A stretch of DNA of 64,000 nt from Luteolibacter yonseiensis (GTDB taxonomy: Bacteria > Verrucomicrobiota > Verrucomicrobiia > Verrucomicrobiales > Akkermansiaceae): assembly GCF_016595465.1 (NCBI RefSeq), contig NZ_JAENIK010000009.1, positions 124,001 to 188,000 on the forward strand, in the 5' to 3' direction. The notes beneath the pieces are model-generated. The model did not search any database and was not told the DNA's origin. It saw only the letters and a list, made by a program, of their open reading frames with translations. This document shows, one piece after another, positions 26,139 through 35,307 of this stretch; position 1 is the stretch's first letter; each line of letters opens with the position of its first letter. A program made the position numbers and the translations under genes.

Positions 26139-27760
26139 GCGAATCCGCGACATCGCTCTATGGAGCCGACCCGGAGTTTCTGTCCCCTCTGGCGGCGAAG
26201 CTGCTGGAGAAGGGGATTTTGAAATGGGTGATCTCGCTGACCGCCTCGCTGGCGGCGATTCTGGAAGTCATCGACACGGTGATCACCAATGTCGCGCTGC
26301 CCGACATCCGCGGAAACCTCGGCGCGAGCCTGTCCGAGGCGGGTTGGATCTCGACGAGTTATGCCTGCGCGAATGTGGTGATCATCCCTCTGTCCGCATG
26401 GCTGGGCTACCGCTTCGGGAAGAAGAATTACTTCATGTTCTCGTTGATCGGCTTCACGCTGGCATCGTTGATGTGCGGCCTGTCGCCGAACCTCGGCATG
26501 CTCATTTTCGCGCGGGTCGTCCAAGGGCTGACAGGTGGCGGCCTGCTGGCCAAGGCCCAGTCGATCGTGTTCGAGGCGTTTCCCAGCACCGACCGCGCGT
26601 TCGCCCAGGCGATCTTCGGAATGGGCATCATCGTCGGACCGGCCATCGGCCCGGTGATGGGAGGCTGGCTGACGGACAATCTCGGCTGGCGCTGGATTTT
26701 CTATATCAATCTCCCGCTCGGCCTGCTCGCCGTGCTGATGGCCTGGACCTTCCTGCCGACGGATGACAAAAAGGAGATGAACCGCGCCGGCACTGTCGAC
26801 TGGACGGGGATCGGTTTGCTTGCGGTAGGCCTCGCCTGTTTCCAGATCATGCTGGAGGAGGGGCAGCAGGAGGGATGGTTCGAGTCCGACTTCATCCTGA
26901 CCACGGCCCTGCTCAGCCTGGTGGGCATCGTTCTCTTCGTCTGGCGCGAGCTCACCACCCCGCACCCGGCGGTGGACCTGCGGGTGCTGCGGCACCGGTC
27001 CATGATCGGAGGCACGCTGTACTCGGCCATCCTCGGCATCGGCCTGTATGGGATCATGTTCGCGGTGCCCATCTTCGTGCAGGACTACCTGCATTACACC
27101 GCTCTCCAGAGCGGGATGCTGCTGGTCCCCGGAGCGATCGTCTCCGCCACCACGATGATGCTGTTCGGAAAAATCGGCAACAAGGTCTCGCCGAAGGTCC
27201 TCATCACCATCGGGGCGCTGCTGACCAGCCTGACCGGTTTCAGCCTCATGAACATGAATCCGGACACCGGTGCCGGGCAGTTCTTCTGGCCGTTGGTTTT
27301 CCGTGGCGCGGGCAGCGTCCTGATCTACATGCCGCTGAGCATCGCGACGCTCGGCCCCCTGCCGAAAAAGGACATCGCGGCCGGTTCCGGTCTCTACAGC
27401 CTCACGCGCCAGCTCGGCAGCAGCATCGGCATCGCGTTGATCACCACCATCCTTGTCCGTCGCGAGGCGCAGCACCGCGCGGTGCTGGTGGAGCGGATTT
27501 CGGATTTCCGTCCGGCGTTCACCGACCGGTTGCACACCCTCACGGGATTCTTTTCCAGCCAGGGCGCGGACCCTGTCGCGGCGCATGACCAGGCGATGAA
27601 GACCATCGATCGGGTGGTCACCGGGCAGGCGACGATCCTTTCCTATGGCGAGCTGTTCCTCGGAGTCGCGGCGCTCTTCATTCTCACACTGCCTGTCATC
27701 CTTCTGTTAGGGGGCAGGGCGGGCAAGGACGCGGAAGAAGCCGCCGCCGCGGCCCACTGA
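26135..27760 (+). CDS. EmrB-type MFS multidrug efflux transporter (DHA2, 14 TM)
   Basis: The 541-residue protein has about fourteen membrane segments and the DHA2 motifs: LEVIDTVITNVALPDIRGNL in TM1, then GYRFGKKNYF and GPAIGPVMGGWLTDNLGWRW. The signature FARVVQGLTGGGLL is clear. It couples proton entry to drug export and acts with the next gene. Its start overlaps the tetR stop and has an AAGGAAGA-type ribosome site just upstream, one of the clearest in the window. Confidence 0.92.
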   Translation: MSESATSLYGADPEFLSPLAAKLLEKGILKWVISLTASLAAILEVIDTVITNVALPDIRGNLGASLSEAGWISTSYACANVVIIPLSAWLGYRFGKKNYFMFSLIGFTLASLMCGLSPNLGMLIFARVVQGLTGGGLLAKAQSIVFEAFPSTDRAFAQAIFGMGIIVGPAIGPVMGGWLTDNLGWRWIFYINLPLGLLAVLMAWTFLPTDDKKEMNRAGTVDWTGIGLLAVGLACFQIMLEEGQQEGWFESDFILTTALLSLVGIVLFVWRELTTPHPAVDLRVLRHRSMIGGTLYSAILGIGLYGIMFAVPIFVQDYLHYTALQSGMLLVPGAIVSATTMMLFGKIGNKVSPKVLITIGALLTSLTGFSLMNMNPDTGAGQFFWPLVFRGAGSVLIYMPLSIATLGPLPKKDIAAGSGLYSLTRQLGSSIGIALITTILVRREAQHRAVLVERISDFRPAFTDRLHTLTGFFSSQGADPVAAHDQAMKTIDRVVTGQATILSYGELFLGVAALFILTLPVILLLGGRAGKDAEEAAAAAH

Positions 27761-27781
27761 AATTCCAATCCACCAATCATC

Positions 27782-28906
27782 ATGTCAGAAACATCGATCA
27801 CCGAAACCGGACCGCAAGGCGCGGCCGTTCCGAAAAAGAAAAACCCGTGGACCCTGGCGGTTGCCGCCGTCCTGCTCTGTGCGGGGCTGGCGTGGTCTTT
27901 TCATTCCGCAAGACTGGCCCTTACCAGTGAGAAAACCGACGACGCCTACATCGAGGGACACGTGCACCGCATCGGCGCCGGGGTGGCGGGCACGCTGATG
28001 GAGGTGATGGTGGACGACAATGAGGAGGTGGAGAGCGGCCAGGTGCTGGCGAAGATCGATCCGCTGGAGTTCGAGATCATGGAGCGGAAAGCCGAGGCCG
28101 CGCTCCAGCAGGCGAAGGCCGGAGTGTTGCAGGCCGAGGCGAAGGCCGCCCAGGCACGGGCCGCCGGAACCCAGGCGGATGCGGCCATCGCCCAGGCCCG
28201 GGCGGAAATCCAACAGGGAGAATCCCGCGAGGATCTGGCGCGCACCATGATGACGCGCAACAACAGCCTTTCCCAAAACAACCTGCGCGCCATATCAAAG
28301 GCCGATGCGGACCAATCCCAAAGCGACTTCGCCGCTGCGGAAGCCGTGGTCGCCGCCGCCAAGGCGAATCTCACCTCGGCGCTGGCGGGCAAGGAGGCGA
28401 GCGACGCCGCCATCAAGGCTGCCGAAGCCGCCATCGCCGCCGCCCGCGCGGACATCGATGTCAGCCAGGCGGCGGTCTGCGAAGCGCAGCGCCAGCAGAA
28501 GCTCACCAGCATCACCGCTCCGACCGCGGGACGCGTCGGAAATAAGAACGCCGAAACCGGCAGCCGCGTGCAGGTGGGGCAGTCGCTCTGTGCCGTGGTG
28601 GAGGAGGGATACTGGATCGTCGGGAATTTCAAGGAGACCCAGTTGGAAAAAATGCAGGTGGGACAGAGCGTGGACATCTCCGTGGATGCCCTGGGAGGCA
28701 GGCATTTCAAGGGCAGGGTGGACAGCTTCTCATCCTCCACCGGCGCGCGGTTCGCACTGCTGCCACCGGACAACGCGACAGGAAACTTCACGAAGGTGGT
28801 CCAGCGTGTGCCGGTGAAAATCACCTTCGACGCCGATTCCATCCGTGGCTCGGAAGACGCGCTCCGGCCGGGATTGTCAACGGTGGTCAGGGTGATGCTG
28901 AACTGA
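27782..28906 (+). CDS. EmrA/HlyD-type membrane-fusion protein
   Basis: The 374-residue protein has one N-terminal membrane anchor (about 22-42). A barrel-sandwich half, TDDAYIEGHVHRIGAGVAGT, is followed by a long Ala/Gln-rich coiled coil (about 95-225) and a second half (SITAPTAGRVGNKNAETGSR). Such proteins bridge an inner-membrane exporter and an outer-membrane channel. It lies 21 nt after the MFS gene. No TolC-type channel is present nearby. Confidence 0.92.
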   Translation: MSETSITETGPQGAAVPKKKNPWTLAVAAVLLCAGLAWSFHSARLALTSEKTDDAYIEGHVHRIGAGVAGTLMEVMVDDNEEVESGQVLAKIDPLEFEIMERKAEAALQQAKAGVLQAEAKAAQARAAGTQADAAIAQARAEIQQGESREDLARTMMTRNNSLSQNNLRAISKADADQSQSDFAAAEAVVAAAKANLTSALAGKEASDAAIKAAEAAIAAARADIDVSQAAVCEAQRQQKLTSITAPTAGRVGNKNAETGSRVQVGQSLCAVVEEGYWIVGNFKETQLEKMQVGQSVDISVDALGGRHFKGRVDSFSSSTGARFALLPPDNATGNFTKVVQRVPVKITFDADSIRGSEDALRPGLSTVVRVMLN

Positions 28907-28930
28907 CCGCGGATACCCGTTTATCCTGAT

Positions 28931-29042
28931 GGAACCACGAAAGGCACGAAGATACACGAAGGAGAGTGATGGGCTTTTCAAGCCACCCGGCACGGATTGA
29001 TATCAATCCCTTTTGTGCCCTTTCGTGAATTTCGTGGTTCAT
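28931..29042. repeat. AACCACGAAA-type inverted repeat between convergent genes
   Basis: The left arm (28931-28965, with AACCACGAAAGGCACGAA) and right arm (29008-29042, with CCCTTTCGTGAATTTCGTGG) are imperfect reverse complements. Related arms flank the element at 8031-8403. It lies between the convergent membrane-fusion and DUF5722 genes and may act as a bidirectional terminator. Confidence 0.6.
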
Positions 29043-29053
29043 GTTTTTTCACG

Positions 29054-31132
29054 TCAACGGACCGGCTTTCGATAGATCACCTCATCCCACGACTTGATTC
29101 CGATCGTCTTCAGATAAGGCGAGGCGAGCTCGTCCTCCTTCGGGGTTCCGAGCGCCTGATAGAGATGCCAGATGGGTTTCCTGCCAAGCGGATCGCCGGG
29201 TTCGTCGGGAAATTTCCGCAGGCCGATCTTGAGTCCGCCTTCGCCACGGTTGTCGACCCAGTTATGGTATTGCCATGACTCGATGGAGGAAAGTCCGGCC
29301 ATTTTTTTCCACGCGAGGGCCATGCCCGCCGCTTGGTCCTCCAGCTCCTTGGGTGAGTAGTCCTTCGAGTTGAAACCGTTTTCCGACAGGTGGACCGGGC
29401 GGACTTTTCCCTGATGGAGCAAGGCGGGTTGTTTCATGTAGGCATCGAGCACTTCGAGGTTCTTCGGAGTGATGAGATGGCTGTCGAAGGCGAACGTCGC
29501 CTCCTTGTCCTCCCAGGTCCGTGGATTGAAAAGATCCTGCGGGTAGGGGTGGTAGGCGAGGGCCCAGGGGAAGTCTCCTTCCGCGCGGGTGAATTCGACC
29601 AGCAGGTCGATCAACCGCTTCGAGCCATACCAACGCTTGTCCCCGGCACCGGCCCAGAAGTGGGTGAGCGAGATGAACGCTCGGCTGTTGGGATCGTACT
29701 GCCGTGCGATCAGGTCCATGAGCCGCATCGAACGTTGGTAGAGGTCGAGATAGGTGATGGCGGTTTTTTCCCCGGCATTGGTCCACACCCAGCCGGCATC
29801 CACCTCGTTGTGCATGATCCAGTGGTGGACCCGTCCATACCTGCCATCGGGCCGGGACCAGCGTTCCGCCATGAGATTGAGGACCGCGCCGTAGAGGGAG
29901 ATGCCATCGTCGGAGGTGACGTTCGGCATGGAGAAGATGCCCTCGCGGTTCGCGTCGGGGTGACCCATGACTTTCACCACGGGACTTCCATCCTTGGCCG
30001 GATTCGGGATGAGGAGGATGGCGGACACCATGACGTGGTGCTTTTGTGCCTCGATGAAGGTGGCGTCCATGGCGGCGAGCGCTTTTTCATTCGCATGATA
30101 GGTGCGGCCCTGCCACCGGACCGGCGTGGTGTCCGGTCCCGGTGTGAGCGAGATCAGCGAGTGGATCATCACATTCACCGTGACGGCGGTGATGCCGAGT
30201 TCGTCCAGTTCGTCAGGGAGATGGCCGATATGCCAGCCGCCGAGGCCTTTTTTGTTGGCGGGTCTGGCGGGCGGAAGCCCGGGGGAACGGGAGGCGACCT
30301 CCTCCGCGTAACGGGCCTTGGACAGCGGCTCGACGGCATCACCGGTTTTCCGGACGAGTTGCCAGCGCGAGGTCAGTCGGTCGTAGTCCCGTCCGTCCCT
30401 TTGGCGGTGGCGGGGGATTTCAGTTTGGAAACTCCCGTCGGCATTCGTGGTGATTTCCACAAGCGTCCGCCAGCCTTGTGGATCATCGAGAAGCACATCC
30501 ATCGGGATGTCCGCCAGATAGAGATTGGAACCGGGGTTTGCCGACCGCCCTTCGATGCGCACGGCATCCTTGCCGACGGAGACTTTGGTGATGTTCGCGG
30601 AAGGGGTTTGATCCAGATAGGTCCGCAGGGCTTCTTCTGTCGACGCGGTGGATGTCGTGGCTTTTGTGGCATCGAACTCACCCGCCACCTCGGGCCTGAG
30701 ACGGGCGTTGCGGATTTGTAGCACCCGTTCGGCGGGCAGTGGCAGGTCGAGGCGGAGTTCCTTCCAACCGTCCGGGAGCGGTTTGTCCGGCGTGGACAGA
30801 CGCGCGGTGTAGCTTTTCCACGCCTCGCTGTGGCCCAGACCGGGCAGCATGCGCGAGGTTTTCGCCTCGAAGGGCGGACCGGGCAGGGCGGCGAATGACG
30901 GCACTCCGCCCGCGCAGAAATACTCGAATTCCAGCACGCGGTCCTCCGCACCGGGCCGCGAGGAGGGCGTGACGCGGACGGACATGGGACCACGGATCTC
31001 CACGGTGCCCGGGGGTTCCTGAAAGGTGGCCGCCGGACCATCGAAGCGCTCCAGTTTCAGCGGCATGGCGGCGGCCAGCGTGCAAAGGCAGAGGGAAACG
31101 ATGAGGCCGGGGCGGCTCGTGGGCTTTTTCAT
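29054..31132 (-). CDS. DUF5722 protein, TIM-barrel glycosidase-like
   Basis: I start this 692-residue secreted protein at MKKPTSRPGLIVSLCLCTLA, a signal peptide; the longer frame upstream looks non-coding. A beta-sandwich-like N-terminal part (to about 280) precedes a TIM-barrel-like domain matching DUF5722. Key segments are VNVMIHSLISLTPGPDTTPV, HHWIMHNEVDAGWVW (possible acid/base Glu after Asn) and PVHLSENGFNSKDYS (possible nucleophile Glu). The paired NE and SEN motifs resemble clan-A glycosidases, so glycan hydrolysis is plausible but unproven. Confidence 0.85.
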   Translation of the reverse strand: MKKPTSRPGLIVSLCLCTLAAAMPLKLERFDGPAATFQEPPGTVEIRGPMSVRVTPSSRPGAEDRVLEFEYFCAGGVPSFAALPGPPFEAKTSRMLPGLGHSEAWKSYTARLSTPDKPLPDGWKELRLDLPLPAERVLQIRNARLRPEVAGEFDATKATTSTASTEEALRTYLDQTPSANITKVSVGKDAVRIEGRSANPGSNLYLADIPMDVLLDDPQGWRTLVEITTNADGSFQTEIPRHRQRDGRDYDRLTSRWQLVRKTGDAVEPLSKARYAEEVASRSPGLPPARPANKKGLGGWHIGHLPDELDELGITAVTVNVMIHSLISLTPGPDTTPVRWQGRTYHANEKALAAMDATFIEAQKHHVMVSAILLIPNPAKDGSPVVKVMGHPDANREGIFSMPNVTSDDGISLYGAVLNLMAERWSRPDGRYGRVHHWIMHNEVDAGWVWTNAGEKTAITYLDLYQRSMRLMDLIARQYDPNSRAFISLTHFWAGAGDKRWYGSKRLIDLLVEFTRAEGDFPWALAYHPYPQDLFNPRTWEDKEATFAFDSHLITPKNLEVLDAYMKQPALLHQGKVRPVHLSENGFNSKDYSPKELEDQAAGMALAWKKMAGLSSIESWQYHNWVDNRGEGGLKIGLRKFPDEPGDPLGRKPIWHLYQALGTPKEDELASPYLKTIGIKSWDEVIYRKPVR

Positions 31133-31174
31133 GAATTGGGTTCCGGGCACGGCATGAGGAAACGCGGGCGGGGG

Positions 31175-31192
31175 CGGGATTCTTGCGTCCCG
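31175..31192. repeat. Short palindrome between the DUF5722 gene and mtnP
   Basis: CGGGA and TCCCG pair around TTCTTGCG in the 115-nt divergent promoter region. The surrounding words (CGGCCGGGACGCAAGAATCC on the minus strand) resemble a dispersed intergenic repeat seen in related bacteria, recalled and not checked. Confidence 0.3.
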
Positions 31193-31247
31193 GCCGCACT
31201 CCATGGGGGGCTTGCCGGACGGGGGACGATGATCTATCTCCATCCCC

Positions 31248-32150
31248 ATGAGTTCAAATACAGCGGATGAACCGGCGATCGGCGTGGTGGGTGGCAGCGG
31301 GCTTTATGAAATGGAGGGCTTCGAGGACATCAGGGCGCTCACGGTGGACACCCCCTTCGGCGGGCCATCGGACAAGGTGGTGACGGGGCGGATCGGAGGA
31401 CGGCGTGTCTGCTTCCTGCCGCGCCACGGGGTGGGGCACCGGTTCCTGCCGCATGAGATCAACCACCGGGCGAACATCTGGGCGCTGCGTTCGCTCGGCG
31501 TGCGCTGGCTGATCTCCGTGACCGCCGTCGGCAGCCTGCGGGAGGAACTTGCGCCGCGCGACATCGTGGTGCCCGACCAGTTGATCGACCGCACGGGTAC
31601 GGGCGCGAAACACACGTTCTTCGGCAACGGCATCGCCGCGCATGTCGGCTTCGCGGATCCGTATTGTGGCGACCTGCGGGAAAACCTGCTGGCAGCCGCC
31701 CGGTCGCTCGCGCCGAAAGTCCACGACGGCGGCGCCTACCTGTGCATGAACGGTCCCGCGTTCTCCACCCGGGCGGAGGCGGAATTCCACCGGATTATCG
31801 GGGCGGACATCATCGGCATGACCAATGGGCCGGAGGCGAGGCTCTGCCGTGAGGCGGAGATTTCCTGCGCCGCGCTCGCCCTGGTGACGGACTACGATTG
31901 CTGGAAAAAGGACGAGGCCGCCGTGGAGGTGGACGCGGTGATCGAAAACCTGCATGCGAACAGCGCGCTGGCGAAACGCATCATCCGGGATGTGGTGGGC
32001 CGCATTCCGGAAACCCCCGCCAGCGCGGCGCACCGTGCGCTGGATGCGGCGGTTTTCACCGCTCCGGCACTCTGGCCGGCGAAAACGGCGGAGGATCTCG
32101 CGCCGATCCTCGGGCGTTATTTAGCTTCGGTATCACCCGGCAATTCTTGA
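31248..32150 (+). CDS. mtnP: S-methyl-5'-thioadenosine phosphorylase
   Basis: The 300-residue protein belongs to the PNP/MTAP family: IGVVGGSGLYEMEGFED, VCFLPRHGVGHRFLPHEINH, NIWALRSLGVRWLISVTAVG, CMNGPAFSTRAEAEFHRIIG and IIGMTNGPEARLCREAEI. MTA phosphorylase splits MTA into adenine and methylthioribose-1-phosphate for methionine salvage. A purine nucleoside phosphorylase of the same family is the main alternative. It is divergent from the DUF5722 gene. Confidence 0.9.
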   Translation: MSSNTADEPAIGVVGGSGLYEMEGFEDIRALTVDTPFGGPSDKVVTGRIGGRRVCFLPRHGVGHRFLPHEINHRANIWALRSLGVRWLISVTAVGSLREELAPRDIVVPDQLIDRTGTGAKHTFFGNGIAAHVGFADPYCGDLRENLLAAARSLAPKVHDGGAYLCMNGPAFSTRAEAEFHRIIGADIIGMTNGPEARLCREAEISCAALALVTDYDCWKKDEAAVEVDAVIENLHANSALAKRIIRDVVGRIPETPASAAHRALDAAVFTAPALWPAKTAEDLAPILGRYLASVSPGNS

Positions 32151-32199
32151 CCCTGTCCCGCGGCGGGCTTACGCAGTGGTGCAACCAAAATTCACCATC

Positions 32200-33318
32200 A
32201 TGGAACCTACAACGACTGCATACGGCACGTGGAGCGGCGGACGCTTCATGCACTTTGGCGAGACTCTTTCGGAAGAGCGCTTCATCGGCTGCATCGAGAC
32301 GGCATACGAGGCGGGCATCCGCACCTTCGTGACGTCCGACGTTTATGGGAACGGCAAGGCGGACGAGCTCCTGGGCGTGGCGCTCAAGGGCGTGGACCGC
32401 GGCACCTACAGCCTGGTGGGGATGATCGGCCACGATTTTTACGAAGGCCAGCGCCAGGGCAGCAGGGGCTACCCGCGCTTCACCGATCCGGAACTGCGCG
32501 GCCCCGAGGGCTACGCGGATTTCATCAAAACGGCCTGTGCCAAGGAACTCGGACGCTGCGGTGCCGACAAGTTCGACCTGCTCATGCTGCACAACCCGGA
32601 CAACACCGGATTCACCAGCGAGGCGCTCTGGCAGGCTCTTGAAGACGCGAAAAACGAGGGGCTGACGGACAGGCTCGGCATCGCCCCCGGGCCCGCGAAC
32701 GGCTTCTCGCTGGACCTCGTCGGCTGCCTTGAGAAATTCGGTTCGCTCATCGATTGGTCGATGCTGATCCTGAACCCGCTGGAACCATGGCCCGTCGGCC
32801 TGACGCTGCCGATCTGTGAGAAACACGGGGTGAAGGTGATGACCCGCGTGGTGGATTACGGTGGCGTGTTCCATGGCGATCTCGGCGGTCCGGACCACGT
32901 TTTCAAGCCGGGCGACCACCGCACCTATCGCCCGGAAGGCTGGGTGAAGCACGGCTTGGAAAAAGCCGACCGCATGCGTCCGCTCGCGGAAAAATACAAT
33001 CTGACACTGCTCCAGTTCGCCTCGATCTGGAACCTCAGCCACCCCTCGGTGGAAAGCGTCGTGCCGACCTTCATCCAGGAAGCGGGCGAAGGCGCGCGGA
33101 AGATCGAGGACAAGATCCGCGAGTTCGCCGCGCTGCCGGATGTCCGGTTCACCGCGGAAGAAGTGGAGTCCATCCGACTGATCGGCGACAACACCGGCTG
33201 CATGACGCTGAAGGGGGCCAGCAAGCGCCACGAAACCAGCGAACGCCCGGACGAATGGCCGATGCGCGAGGAGCTGCTGGAACTCGCCGGACGGAACGGC
33301 CTCGGGCTCGATTGGTGA
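32200..33318 (+). CDS. Aldo/keto-reductase-fold protein with degenerate catalytic tetrad
   Basis: The 372-residue protein has the AKR barrel: TFVTSDVYGNGKADELLGVA at 42-61, FDLLMLHNPD around 124-133 and GLTDRLGIAPGP. Aligned to the AKR tetrad (Asp, Tyr, Lys, His), Y49 and H130 are kept. The Asp position is V44 and the Lys in the usual ATKVG strand is M75. NADPH reduction by the normal mechanism is therefore doubtful. I use the ATG at 32200; a GTG at 32176 is possible. The last 25 nt, including the stop, are repeated at 33858. Confidence 0.75.
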   Translation: MEPTTTAYGTWSGGRFMHFGETLSEERFIGCIETAYEAGIRTFVTSDVYGNGKADELLGVALKGVDRGTYSLVGMIGHDFYEGQRQGSRGYPRFTDPELRGPEGYADFIKTACAKELGRCGADKFDLLMLHNPDNTGFTSEALWQALEDAKNEGLTDRLGIAPGPANGFSLDLVGCLEKFGSLIDWSMLILNPLEPWPVGLTLPICEKHGVKVMTRVVDYGGVFHGDLGGPDHVFKPGDHRTYRPEGWVKHGLEKADRMRPLAEKYNLTLLQFASIWNLSHPSVESVVPTFIQEAGEGARKIEDKIREFAALPDVRFTAEEVESIRLIGDNTGCMTLKGASKRHETSERPDEWPMREELLELAGRNGLGLDW

Positions 33319-33377
33319 TTTCCCGCCTTTTCACCGGCTTGCGGGGATTACAGGCGTAATCCCCGCAAATCATGTGG
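33293..33377 (+). repeat. 85-bp direct repeat, copy 1 (3' end of AKR gene plus hairpin)
   Basis: This segment is identical to 33858-33942 except for one base (33303). It holds the last codons and stop of the AKR-fold gene and the hairpin at 33339-33368. The repeats flank a 480-nt segment with a lipoprotein gene, like short att-type sites. Confidence 0.9.
33339..33368. terminator. Hairpin terminator-like structure, copy 1
   Basis: TTGCGGGGATTA pairs perfectly with TAATCCCCGCAA around a 6-nt loop, 20 nt after the AKR stop. There is no T-run, so it is terminator-like only. Confidence 0.6.
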
Positions 33378-33404
33378 TGATTCTCGGATTGGTTTCAGCG
33401 AAAT

Positions 33405-33761
33405 ATGAAATATCACTCTATTCCGTCGATCTCGGTCGCATCCATGCTTTTTCTTCAAGGGTGCTCGGAGAAACTGGAAACCAAGATCATCCAGCAAGCT
33501 GAATCTCCTGACGGATCGCTCGTCGCGACAGTCTTTATCAAGGAAGGAGACGCGACATTGCCGCTGATGGTTGATGTTTATTTGGGTGCGAAAGGAGATG
33601 AAATCCCTGCGTTCGGAAATGTATTCCGGGGAAACCACTCCGAAAAAGCCCGCGTGGCTTGGGTGGACAACAAGAAGCTGGAGATCATTTCAGACTCCGA
33701 GCCATTTCTCCTCATGAAAGAATATGCAGGAGTGAATTTCGAGTTGAAGTCGAATAAATGA
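33405..33761 (+). CDS. Small lipoprotein of unknown function on a cassette between direct repeats
   Basis: The 118-residue product has a signal sequence with a lipobox at LQGC (Cys ~20). The rest (LETKIIQQAESPDGSLVATV, then an acidic/aromatic beta-rich part) matches no family I know. The gene is AT-richer than its neighbours and lies between two 85-bp direct repeats, so it may have been acquired. The start ATG at 33405 has no clear ribosome site. Confidence 0.6.
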   Translation: MKYHSIPSISVASMLFLQGCSEKLETKIIQQAESPDGSLVATVFIKEGDATLPLMVDVYLGAKGDEIPAFGNVFRGNHSEKARVAWVDNKKLEIISDSEPFLLMKEYAGVNFELKSNK

Positions 33762-33857
33762 CCTGGATTTCTATGGTGCCGATATATTGGCCGGAATGCC
33801 TTCGGTTGTCGAGCGGATGGAAGATCATCATAATGCTCGGAGACTACGGGCATTATG

Positions 33858-33942
33858 GGAACGGCCTTGGGCTCGATTGGTGATTTCCCGCCTTTTCACC
33901 GGCTTGCGGGGATTACAGGCGTAATCCCCGCAAATCATGTGG
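33858..33942 (+). repeat. 85-bp direct repeat, copy 2, with hairpin
   Basis: Near-perfect duplicate of 33293-33377, with the hairpin at 33904-33933. It carries a second, non-coding copy of the AKR 3' end just before the end of the convergent minus-strand gene at 33984. Confidence 0.9.
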
Positions 33943-33983
33943 CGGATATGATCCGGCGCCGCCGGGCTGCGCCGTGCGGTTTG

Positions 33984-35138
33984 TCAGAAGTTGGTGATCG
34001 CGAGGCTGGTTTTGCCGGAAAGTTCGAGAATGCGGAAATTTCTGGCATTGTCGGCAGCCTCCACCTTCAGGCTCGCCGCGTAAGGGGGGCTGGACACCGG
34101 TGAGGGAGCGAAGGTTGCCCGGAACTCTCCGACCTTCCCGGGCGCCAGTCCGGCCAGCGTCTGGCGGTCTGTCGTGAAGGCGGCATTCCCGTTGATTGAA
34201 ACCTTGAATCCAGGGATGGTGGTCTTGCCCGTGTTCTTGATCCTGAAGACATGGGTGACGGGGGCGTATTGTCCGATAAGGTCGATTCTGGAGGGTTCGA
34301 ATTCATACCCTTGATTATAGAAAAATGGCTCACCGTTGTCCCGGCGGAATGAAAACATGGGAATCTGATAGGATTGCAGATTTTCAATAACGGGTTTGCT
34401 TCCCTTTTCCGTGGTTTTTGTTTTTACGATTCCCACGCCTTTGGCCCACCATTCCTCCGATGTGGACGACGGTCCGCCCTGCAACTGGAGCTTCATGCGC
34501 AGATGGATGCAGTCCGGGAAGGTGCCGGCCGGCACCGTGACTTTTTCCCTGCCCAGCAGCTGCATCGTGATGGTCACGCCGGGCCCGCGGTCTCCCCCGG
34601 TGTCAACCAGCTTTGTTTTAATCGAAACCGTTTGCTTGAGTTTGATTTTTTCAGGGAAGACAGCCCCGGAGAGAAAGGTGAACCGGATGCTTTCCGGGTT
34701 GTCCGCTCCATAGATGGCATATCTTTTGCCGGTTCCATAGTATTCCAGCACCTCGGCCGAATCCCTTTCAACAATCCCATTACGATAGAATCCTTCATAG
34801 GTTGCCAGTACCCTGGATGGTTTGTAGTTGTCTTTTGTCTTTCCTCCATCGCTCTTGTAAATGTTGAGACTCACCAGATCGTCGAGAATCTCGGCGTGAC
34901 TCGCGTTGAGGTAGCCGTTCTTGTTGCGTGTCGATTCGACGTAATTCCAATTCGACCCGGGTGACAGGGGATAGAAGTACTCAACGAGCTTCACCGTTTT
35001 GGCGGATGCCGAGCCCGGCATGGTGGGTGCGGCAGTGGACGATCCTCCACTGAGAAAGGCGGTGGCGAGAATGGCCATGCCTGTTTTGAAAAGCGTGGTG
35101 GGTCGGACTTTTGTAGTCGGGGAGGTGCGCAAGGTCAT
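33984..35138 (-). CDS. Secreted protein of unknown function with C-terminal anchor-type domain
   Basis: The 384-residue product starts at MTLRTSPTTKVRPTTL, with a signal segment (TGMAILATAFLSGGSSTAA). A YFYPLSPGSNWNYVEST module resembles the 'YYPL.xG..W.Y' repeats of secreted PVC proteins. The last ~110 residues (FRIKNTGKTTIPGFKVSING, LAPGKVGEFRATFAP) resemble an Ig-like choice-of-anchor/Hydin-type domain. No catalytic motif is seen. Function is unknown, likely extracellular. Confidence 0.65.
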   Translation of the reverse strand: MTLRTSPTTKVRPTTLFKTGMAILATAFLSGGSSTAAPTMPGSASAKTVKLVEYFYPLSPGSNWNYVESTRNKNGYLNASHAEILDDLVSLNIYKSDGGKTKDNYKPSRVLATYEGFYRNGIVERDSAEVLEYYGTGKRYAIYGADNPESIRFTFLSGAVFPEKIKLKQTVSIKTKLVDTGGDRGPGVTITMQLLGREKVTVPAGTFPDCIHLRMKLQLQGGPSSTSEEWWAKGVGIVKTKTTEKGSKPVIENLQSYQIPMFSFRRDNGEPFFYNQGYEFEPSRIDLIGQYAPVTHVFRIKNTGKTTIPGFKVSINGNAAFTTDRQTLAGLAPGKVGEFRATFAPSPVSSPPYAASLKVEAADNARNFRILELSGKTSLAITNF

Positions 35139-35307
35139 AGGACTGGCCCCATGATGATCGGGGAAAAGGATGAAAGCGACACTAAAGCCGTTAGAAGTTG
35201 CCGAGCCCGGTTTTTCCGTGTCCGCCCCGGTCGCAACCTTCTCGTCACGTGAACATCTCCGCAGGTGCGCCGCCATCGCCCGGCGGGATCTCCCTGCTTG
35301 TGGAGAC

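Noticed and set aside
26099..27586. 495-residue minus-strand frame opposite the MFS transporter
   Set aside because: Charged, repetitive shadow of a protein with clear membrane spans and family motifs.
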